Shown here piece by piece: positions 55,752-64,000 of a stretch of DNA of 64,000 nucleotides. Within the stretch, counting starts at the first letter, position 1; every line of letters begins with the position of its first letter. A program made the position numbers and the translations under genes. The notes below the pieces were generated by a model. It did no database searches. It had not been told where the DNA came from and saw only the letters and a program-made list of their open reading frames with translations. Source of the DNA: Bacillota bacterium (GTDB lineage Bacteria; Bacillota; Clostridia; Lachnospirales; Bianqueaceae); NCBI GenBank assembly GCA_017442735.1, contig JAFRZE010000003.1:1-64000 (forward strand), in the 5' to 3' direction.

Positions 55752-55800
55752 TAAAGGAACATAGCCGGGTGAACGTCTGGCCCGGCTGATAGGAGTGATC

Positions 55801-56966
<1,166 letters not shown>

Positions 56967-56989
56967 TCTATCTTTTTTAGGAGGCAGGT

Positions 56990-57496
56990 ATGCCACTCAA
57001 TATTGATTTTCAACAGATCCTGCTGCATCTGTTCAATTTCGTGATCCTCGGAGGGGGCCTGTACTTTCTTCTGTATAAGCCCGTAAGAGTGTTCATGGAT
57101 GAGAGAGAAAAGAGGATCTCCGACAGCCTGGATAAAGCAAAAGCGCAGATGGAAGAAGCGGAAGCCATGAAGGCCGATTATCAGAAGCAAATGGCGGACG
57201 CGCACGCACTCATCAAGGCGCATGAGCAGGAAGCGGAGGCCAGGATCGAGATGGAACGCCGTACGGTCGAGAAGGACGCGAAGAAACAGGCGGCCGAATA
57301 CCTTAAATCAGCGCGGGCGGAAGCGGAAAAAGAGCGCGAGCTGATGATGGAAGAAGCGCAAAAGGAGATCCGTGTGCTCGCTTCCGAGGCGGCTGAAAAA
57401 CTGGCGAGAAGTTCCATCAGCAATGTGTATGACGAATTTCTGGATTCTGTATCCGGTCCGGCATCGATGCCGCAGAATGAGCACAGGCAGGGATAG
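56990..57496 (+). CDS. atpF: ATP synthase F0 subunit b
   Basis: 168 residues. One N-terminal membrane helix (LLHLFNFVILGGGLYFLLY), then a long Ala/Glu/Lys-rich coiled coil, and a C-terminal SEAAEKLARSSI segment, as in normal b. It ends with a 15-residue tail (SGPASMPQNEHRQG) and shows no fused delta domain, unlike the b-delta fusion of mycobacteria. RBS AGGAGG. The next gene begins 11 bases later; no atpH lies between them. Confidence 0.92.
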   Translation: MPLNIDFQQILLHLFNFVILGGGLYFLLYKPVRVFMDEREKRISDSLDKAKAQMEEAEAMKADYQKQMADAHALIKAHEQEAEARIEMERRTVEKDAKKQAAEYLKSARAEAEKERELMMEEAQKEIRVLASEAAEKLARSSISNVYDEFLDSVSGPASMPQNEHRQG

Positions 57497-57507
57497 GAGA
57501 CAGGGTC

Positions 57508-59250
57508 ATGAGTGAATTTAGTGACCGCAGAGTCGTACAGGCTTTGATCCGGTCCGCTCAGCCGCCTTCACGGGAGCAGAGGGAACGGTTCGTTAAGTTT
57601 GTCGCGCACAATTACAGCGGTGAAATTCGTCTGTCCTGGGACAAGGAAGAGTCGATCACCGACGGATTTATCCTTCAGGTCGGCTCGGATCTGTATGACT
57701 GGAGTCTGGAAGGCCGTATCCAGCAGATGAAGGAAGCCATCGAGAATGTCGCGGATGAGCCTGGTGTTCCTATTACCACACTGATCCGGCAGAAGATCGA
57801 GAGTTTCCAGCTGGAGGCGATGCCCCGCGAGGTCGGCCGCGTGTTGACGGTCGGAGACGGGATCGCCACAGTAGACGGACTTTCCGGCGCTGCTTACGGT
57901 GAGATCCTGGTCTTTGAGAACGGGATCCGCGGTATGATCCAGGACCTGAGGAAAGACTACATCGGCTGTGTGCTTTTTGGTGACGACGGGCAGATCCTGG
58001 CCGGAAGCCGTGTGTATCGTACGCACAGGCAGGCCGGTGTTCCGGTCGGCAGCAGTTATCTGGGACGAGTCGTGGACGCGCTCGGCGAACCGATCGATGA
58101 TCAGGGTCCGATCCGCGCCGACGACTATATGCCGCTGGAGATCGCGGCTCCGGGGATCATTGACCGTCAGGCTGTCAATGAACCCATGGAGACAGGACTT
58201 CTCTGCATCGACGCGATGTTCCCGATCGGACGCGGCCAGCGAGAGCTGATCATCGGCGACCGTCAGACGGGCAAGACGACGATTGCGCTTGATACGATCC
58301 TCAATCAGAAGGGCAACGGCGTCATCTGTATCTATGTGGCCATCGGCCAGAAAAACAGTTCTGTGGCACAGACAGTCAAGATCCTGTCTGAACACGGGAT
58401 GATGGATCAGACGATCGTGGTCGTTTCCTCGGCCAGTGATCCGGTGCCGCTTCAGTATATCGCGCCATATTCCGGGACCGCGATGGGAGAATACTTCATG
58501 AATCAGGGCAAGGACGTCCTGATCGTGTATGATGATCTTTCCAAGCATGCCACCAGTTACCGGACGATCTCCCTTCTTCTGGGACGATCACCCGGACGTG
58601 AAGCCTATCCCGGCGATATTTTCTATCTGCATTCAAGACTGCTGGAACGTTCGGCGCATCTGTCCGATGAGATGGGAGGCGGATCCATGACCGCGCTTCC
58701 GATCGTCGAGACCCAGGCCGGCGACGTTTCCGCCTATATTCCCACAAACATCATTTCCATCACGGACGGACAGATCTTCCTGGAAAGCGATCTGTTCTTC
58801 TCCGGTCAGCGGCCCGCTGTGAACGTAGGTCTTTCGGTGTCGCGTGTCGGTGGCAGCGCTCAGACCAAGGCGATGAAATCCGCTACCGGAACGCTCCGGC
58901 TGGATCTTTCCCAGTACCGTGAGATGCAGGTCTTTACCCAGTTTGATTCGGACCTGGACGATCTGACGAAAGCGCAGCTTGCGTACGGCCAGTCGCTGAT
59001 GCAGCTTCTCAGGCAGTCACAGCACAGTCCTCTTTCTATGGAGGAACAGGTCGTGGTACTGGTTTGCGCACTGGGGCATAAACTGCAGAATTATCCGCTG
59101 GAGGAGGTCCGTGATGTCCGCGCGCGCCTGCTGCAGGGAATGAAGGATCGTTATCCGCTGATCATGAATGAGATCTCGGAAGGATATAAGCTTACACAGG
59201 AACTGAGGGAAGCGATCCTTTTAGCCTGTGATGAGATTCTGAAAGAGTGA
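57508..59250 (+). CDS. atpA: ATP synthase alpha subunit with N-terminal delta-C-like fusion
   Basis: 580 residues; normal alpha is about 500. Residues about 13-77 match the C-terminal half of the delta/OSCP subunit: [20 protein letters not shown], then TDGFILQVG and SLEGRIQQM (the GGFxIxIGD and GRLxxL pattern of delta). Residues about 88 onward are alpha: [29 protein letters not shown], Walker A GDRQTGKT (about 250) and [12 protein letters not shown]. The operon order is a-c-b-alpha-gamma-beta-epsilon with no separate delta gene, so a fused delta-C with loss of the delta N-terminal domain is inferred. With three alpha chains, three delta-C domains would be present per F1 unless cut off. Confidence 0.92.
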   Translation: MSEFSDRRVVQALIRSAQPPSREQRERFVKFVAHNYSGEIRLSWDKEESITDGFILQVGSDLYDWSLEGRIQQMKEAIENVADEPGVPITTLIRQKIESFQLEAMPREVGRVLTVGDGIATVDGLSGAAYGEILVFENGIRGMIQDLRKDYIGCVLFGDDGQILAGSRVYRTHRQAGVPVGSSYLGRVVDALGEPIDDQGPIRADDYMPLEIAAPGIIDRQAVNEPMETGLLCIDAMFPIGRGQRELIIGDRQTGKTTIALDTILNQKGNGVICIYVAIGQKNSSVAQTVKILSEHGMMDQTIVVVSSASDPVPLQYIAPYSGTAMGEYFMNQGKDVLIVYDDLSKHATSYRTISLLLGRSPGREAYPGDIFYLHSRLLERSAHLSDEMGGGSMTALPIVETQAGDVSAYIPTNIISITDGQIFLESDLFFSGQRPAVNVGLSVSRVGGSAQTKAMKSATGTLRLDLSQYREMQVFTQFDSDLDDLTKAQLAYGQSLMQLLRQSQHSPLSMEEQVVVLVCALGHKLQNYPLEEVRDVRARLLQGMKDRYPLIMNEISEGYKLTQELREAILLACDEILKE

Positions 59251-59254
59251 TCCT

Positions 59255-60133
59255 ATGGCCAGTACAAAAGAGATCCAGGACAGGATCACGAGTGTCCGGG
59301 ACACGCAGCAGATCACCAATGCCATGTACCTGATCGCGTCCATGAAGATGCGCAAGGCAAAGCGTGAACTGGATGGGACCAGACCATATTTTGAAGCTGT
59401 CAGTAAAGAGATCAAAAGGATCTTCCGGACAGCGGAAAATGTCCGCAGTCATTATTTTTATTCTTCCGAGAGCGAGATCGAGGCAGAAGGGACCGACGGG
59501 CTTCTGGTCATCACGGCCGATAAGGGCCTGGCCGGAGCCTACAACCAGAATGTGCTCAAAAGAGCGGAAGAGATCCTGAAGCAGAATCCGGACACTAAAC
59601 TGTTTGTGGTCGGCGAATTCGGTCGTCAGTATTTTCAAAGGCGAAAGATCGAGGTAGAACAGAATTTTCTCTATACGGCCCAGAATCCGAACATGGCCCG
59701 TGCCAGAGAGATCTGCCTGTCCATGCTGACACCCTACGAAGAAGGCAAGATCAAGCGGATCTTTATTCTCTATACGGATCTGAAAAACGGTATGGTGACA
59801 GAGCCGGTCTACACCAGGCTCCTGCCGTTCAAGCCATCTTCCTTCCAGACGACGACGGAAGAAAAGAAGGTGAAGACCCCCTTTATCTTCATGCCGTCGA
59901 TCGAGGCGGTACTGGACCGTCTGGTGCCGAGCTATGTGTCCGGCAACATTTACAGCGCGCTGGTCGACAGCTTCTGTTCGGAACAGCAGGCCCGGATGAG
60001 CGCGATGAAAGCAGCCGGAGATAATGCCTCCGAGATGCTAGACGAACTATCCATGGAGTACAATCATATCCGTCAGACAGGTATTACACAGGAGATCACC
60101 GAGCTTTCTGCGGGCAGCAGAAACCGGTCCTGA
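59255..60133 (+). CDS. atpG: ATP synthase F1 gamma subunit
   Basis: 292 residues. The N-terminus STKEIQDRITSVRDTQQITNAMYLIASMKMRKA and the C-terminal AMKAAGDNASEML with the ITQEITEL ending are the long helices of the central stalk. The middle TADKGLAGAYN is the conserved core. It turns within the alpha3-beta3 ring. Spacing to alpha is 4 bases and to beta 21, so it is one operon. Confidence 0.93.
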   Translation: MASTKEIQDRITSVRDTQQITNAMYLIASMKMRKAKRELDGTRPYFEAVSKEIKRIFRTAENVRSHYFYSSESEIEAEGTDGLLVITADKGLAGAYNQNVLKRAEEILKQNPDTKLFVVGEFGRQYFQRRKIEVEQNFLYTAQNPNMARAREICLSMLTPYEEGKIKRIFILYTDLKNGMVTEPVYTRLLPFKPSSFQTTTEEKKVKTPFIFMPSIEAVLDRLVPSYVSGNIYSALVDSFCSEQQARMSAMKAAGDNASEMLDELSMEYNHIRQTGITQEITELSAGSRNRS

Positions 60134-60142
60134 TCATCATAA

Positions 60143-62031
<1,889 letters not shown>

Positions 62032-62068
62032 AAAGGAGCCTGAAAGGCTCCGGTTCAGAAGAGATAGA

Positions 62069-62107
62069 AATGGCATGACTTATTGGGTCATGCCATTTTG
62101 TTTTTTG
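62069..62107 (+). terminator. Intrinsic terminator of the ATP synthase operon
   Basis: An 11-bp stem (AATGGCATGAC / GTCATGCCATT) followed by TTTTGTTTTTT. A shorter hairpin (GGAGCC / GGCTCC, about 62034-62052) lies just before it. Confidence 0.9.
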
Positions 62108-62136
62108 AGGAACTTTGCCATCACTTGATTGTCGAA

Positions 62137-62418
62137 TAGCAAGGTGAACTATTATTTTGAACTGACCTTGCTACCGTCGGGCTGTTGAATAGCAAGGTGA
62201 GCCGCCTATTTTGACAAACCTTGCTATTAGAATAGCAAGGTAGATTATTTTTATGAATCAACCTTGCTACCGCTAGAGTGCCAAATAGCAAGGTGAATTG
62301 CTTTTTTCTCCAAACCTTGCTACTGAAATAGCAAGGTGAACTATTATTTTGAACTGACCTTGCTACCGTCGGGCTGTTGAATAGCAAGGTGAGCCGCCTA
62401 TTTTGCCAAATCTTGCTA
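62137..62418. repeat. 48-bp-phased palindromic array B
   Basis: Twelve half-sites of the same 9-bp family as in the array at 35225: 62137, 62165, 62190, 62218, 62233, 62261, 62286, 62314, 62329, 62357, 62382 and 62410, with one more degenerate half before the first. Spacers between dyads are all 19 bases; loops alternate 16, 6, 16, 6, 16 from 62165. Segments of about 90 bp at 62137 and 62329 are nearly identical and lie exactly 192 bp apart, two super-periods. It again sits between convergent genes, so it fills the gap between atpC and the pseudouridine synthase. Confidence 0.92.
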
Positions 62419-62435
62419 GTTGTGCACCAGGAGAG

Positions 62436-63404
62436 TTATTGATCCAGGTCTACCTGGACATCCGAAGGCAGGAAAGCCATGAAGTCTTCCGGCGGTGGGG
62501 CGGTGATCTCCAGAGGCTCTTTCGTGAAGGGCTCCAGGCAGCGGATCTTCCAGGAATGAAGCATGGTGCGGGGAGCCGGCATGGAGGATATGGTGCCGGT
62601 ATATTCCTGATATAGCTGATCGCCCAGGAGGGGATGGCCGAGATGGGCGAAGTGCGTGCGGATCTGGTGGGTCCGGCCGGTGAGGAGATGGATCTTGACC
62701 AGGCTGATCTTTTCACCGGACACATCCAATACCTTGAGTACCTGGTATTCCGTACGTGCAGGTTTCCCGGACGGATCCGGTTTCATGAGGCGAAGAGGCC
62801 GACCGTTTTCTCCCAGCGGCGTATTCTCTCTGGTTTCGAGAAGGGGCTGGTCGATCAGGCCGGCTCCTTCCATTTCTCCGAGGACTAACGCGAGATAGAT
62901 TCGGGAAAGGGTGCCATCCGCGCGCTGCTTTTCCAGGATCGTGGCGGCGGGTGTGTTTCGGGTGACAGCGATGAGCCCGGACGTTTCCTTATCCAGCCGC
63001 CCGATCAGACGGACCGGCTCGGGATATAACGCCGCCAGATAATTGACCAGCGTATCATCATAATGACCATGTGCGGGATGGACTGCCATGCCGGAGGGCT
63101 TGTTGACCATCAATAGGTCATTGGAATGATAGAGGATGGAAAGATCACCTTCCGCGGGGACGACCGAAGGCCCCGTATCCGGCAGGGTGATCGTGATCTC
63201 GTCACCGGACAGGACAGGCGTTTTCATGGTAAAAAGGGGCTCAGCAGTCTTTCTCGCGGGTGACGCTTGAAAGACGAGAGCCCCTTTCAGGTTCAGAACG
63301 TGCCGGATCTGCCCGGCGCTTAAGAAACAGCGGTCTTTCAGGATCTGTCTCAGGGTAAGGCCCTGATCAGCTTCCGTGACGGTGTAGCGAATGATTTTTT
63401 CCAT
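62436..63404 (-). CDS. RluA-family 23S rRNA pseudouridine synthase
   Basis: 322 residues from ATG 63404. An S4-like start (TLRQILKDRCFLSAGQIRHVL) is followed by the catalytic core GRLDKETSGLIAVTRN (Asp as nucleophile) and the closing GRTHQIRTHFAHLGHPLLGD. It converts a uridine in rRNA to pseudouridine. The best guess is an RluD-type enzyme, but the site cannot be told from sequence. The start codon is one base after the stop of the upstream phosphatidyltransferase gene, so they are co-transcribed. Confidence 0.88.
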   Translation of the reverse strand: MEKIIRYTVTEADQGLTLRQILKDRCFLSAGQIRHVLNLKGALVFQASPARKTAEPLFTMKTPVLSGDEITITLPDTGPSVVPAEGDLSILYHSNDLLMVNKPSGMAVHPAHGHYDDTLVNYLAALYPEPVRLIGRLDKETSGLIAVTRNTPAATILEKQRADGTLSRIYLALVLGEMEGAGLIDQPLLETRENTPLGENGRPLRLMKPDPSGKPARTEYQVLKVLDVSGEKISLVKIHLLTGRTHQIRTHFAHLGHPLLGDQLYQEYTGTISSMPAPRTMLHSWKIRCLEPFTKEPLEITAPPPEDFMAFLPSDVQVDLDQ

Positions 63405-63405
63405 G

Positions 63406-64000
63406 TTATTTATAGTCGTGGAGGGTCGGGTCTTCAGGGTCGGGGACGATCGGGTCCGGATCGATCTTCTTGCCTCTGTCATCGACAGTCAGCGTGCCTT
63501 CGGTCCTGCCGTGCCATATGCCCCAGTAATTGTGTGCGTAAAGCATCAGGGTGACGATCATCCAGGTCCCGCAGAAAACGACCAGCGAGAGACGGATGTT
63601 TTCGGGCATCTGAGGAAAGACCAAAAGGAGAAGCAGCGTACCGTCCGTAATACCGGTACCGACTTTACCATACCATTTCGCGCCGCCGAATTTGAGATGT
63701 TTCTTGCGGATCGTCACGGCGCCGGCAATGGCCATAAAAGCTTCTTTGATGAATTCGATGGCGAACAAATACCAGAGCATCGGGTACCGGATACCCAGAC
63801 AGATGACCGCCGCGCCTTGTGTAAACTTATCAGCGACGGGATCGAGCAGGATGCCCAGTTCGGATACCTGGTTGAAAGCTCTGGCTGCCTTGCCGTCCAG
63901 GAAATCGGAAACGATGGACAAAACGAGACATAAAACAGCCCCGCTGTGGTTACCGGTCAGGTACTGGTAAATGAAGATCGGTATCAGTACAAACCGGATA
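63406..64000 (-). CDS. pgsA: CDP-alcohol phosphatidyltransferase, PgsA-like (5' end outside window)
   Basis: The frame runs off the window edge, so the start lies beyond 64000; a TTG at 63921 is not needed. The CDP-alcohol transferase motif DGKAARAFNQVSELGILLDPVADK (D-G-x2-A-R-x8-G-x3-D-x3-D) is complete. About four further membrane helices follow, with a polar C-terminal tail (DPDPIVPDPEDPTLHDYK). It most likely makes phosphatidylglycerophosphate from CDP-diacylglycerol and glycerol-3-phosphate. Confidence 0.85.
   Translation of the reverse strand, partial: IRFVLIPIFIYQYLTGNHSGAVLCLVLSIVSDFLDGKAARAFNQVSELGILLDPVADKFTQGAAVICLGIRYPMLWYLFAIEFIKEAFMAIAGAVTIRKKHLKFGGAKWYGKVGTGITDGTLLLLLVFPQMPENIRLSLVVFCGTWMIVTLMLYAHNYWGIWHGRTEGTLTVDDRGKKIDPDPIVPDPEDPTLHDYK

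Noticed and set aside
62121-62387. An 88-codon minus-strand frame over palindromic array B
   Set aside because: The 96-bp unit is a multiple of three, so a repeat can stay open by chance. Array A has no such frame, and the peptide repeats only mirror the DNA repeat.
62112-62418. CRISPR array
   Set aside because: Repeats are 9-bp palindromic halves with 6-, 16- and 19-base gaps, some gaps are duplicated, and no cas genes are near.

Overview
The window looks like a chromosomal segment of a low-to-moderate G+C Bacillota bacterium, most likely an anaerobic Clostridia (Lachnospiraceae-like or a relative). The signs are a pyruvate:ferredoxin oxidoreductase, a sortase-type giant surface protein with Cna-B and Spy0128-like isopeptide domains, a type VIIb-style secretion locus (EssC, WXG100, LXG), lipoproteins with classic lipoboxes and Shine-Dalgarno spacing typical of Firmicutes. 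Species cannot be assigned from the sequence alone. No rRNA, tRNA, CRISPR array, intact transposase or prophage was seen.

Layout. 1-19.5 kb is the 3' part of one giant wall-anchored protein (more than 6,500 residues in the window) with an acidic repeat, a CHAP hydrolase domain, many Cna-B/SpaA-like modules, eleven Spy0128-like isopeptide modules and a C-terminal sorting signal. 19.8-20.5 kb is a decayed Rpn/PDDEXK-type nuclease gene. 20.6-23.4 kb is a tight three-gene cassette: kinase-HD end-healing protein, T4 Rnl1-type RNA ligase and a metallo-beta-lactamase-fold hydrolase, i.e. a putative RNA repair operon. 23.5-31.4 kb holds TrkA-TrkH potassium uptake, RsmI, a HIT protein, a single-polypeptide galactokinase/galactose-1-phosphate uridylyltransferase and a cyclophilin lipoprotein. 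31.6-35.1 kb is pyruvate:ferredoxin oxidoreductase. 35.6-40.4 kb (minus strand) holds a lipoprotein with a dozen CxxCxGxG-like knuckles, a small XRE regulator, and a fructoselysine-type catabolic operon (two SIS deglycases plus a PfkB kinase). 40.7-51.0 kb is a compact type VII secretion locus with an LXG-like substrate and downstream lipoproteins. 51.2-55.7 kb holds a nucleosidase, GalE, MurG and a GH3 hexosaminidase. 55.8-62.0 kb is an F-type ATP synthase operon. 62.4-64.0 kb (minus strand) holds an RluA-family pseudouridine synthase and the 3' part of a PgsA-like phosphatidyltransferase.

Most unusual points. (1) The ATP synthase operon has no separate delta gene. Instead the alpha subunit starts with about 77 residues that resemble the C-terminal domain of delta, and the delta N-terminal domain is not found; the c subunit also carries a signal-peptide-like extension. 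(2) The kinase-HD/Rnl1/MBL cassette encodes all steps expected of a nucleic-acid end-healing and sealing pathway, with the domain order opposite to the described HD-Pnk. (3) Two intergenic regions between convergent genes (35.2 and 62.1 kb) carry arrays of a 9-bp half-site (ACCTTGCTA/TAGCAAGGT) arranged as dyads whose centres are exactly 48 bp apart, with loops alternating 6 and 16 bp (96-bp super-period). (4) The giant protein joins a peptidoglycan hydrolase-like domain to a very long isopeptide-locked stalk.

How the genes work together: the Leloir enzymes GalK-GalT (one protein) and GalE (22 kb away) complete galactose entry into UDP-sugars; MurG, NagZ and the nucleosidase serve cell-wall synthesis, turnover and methyl-cycle salvage; PFOR and the ATP synthase serve fermentative energy metabolism.
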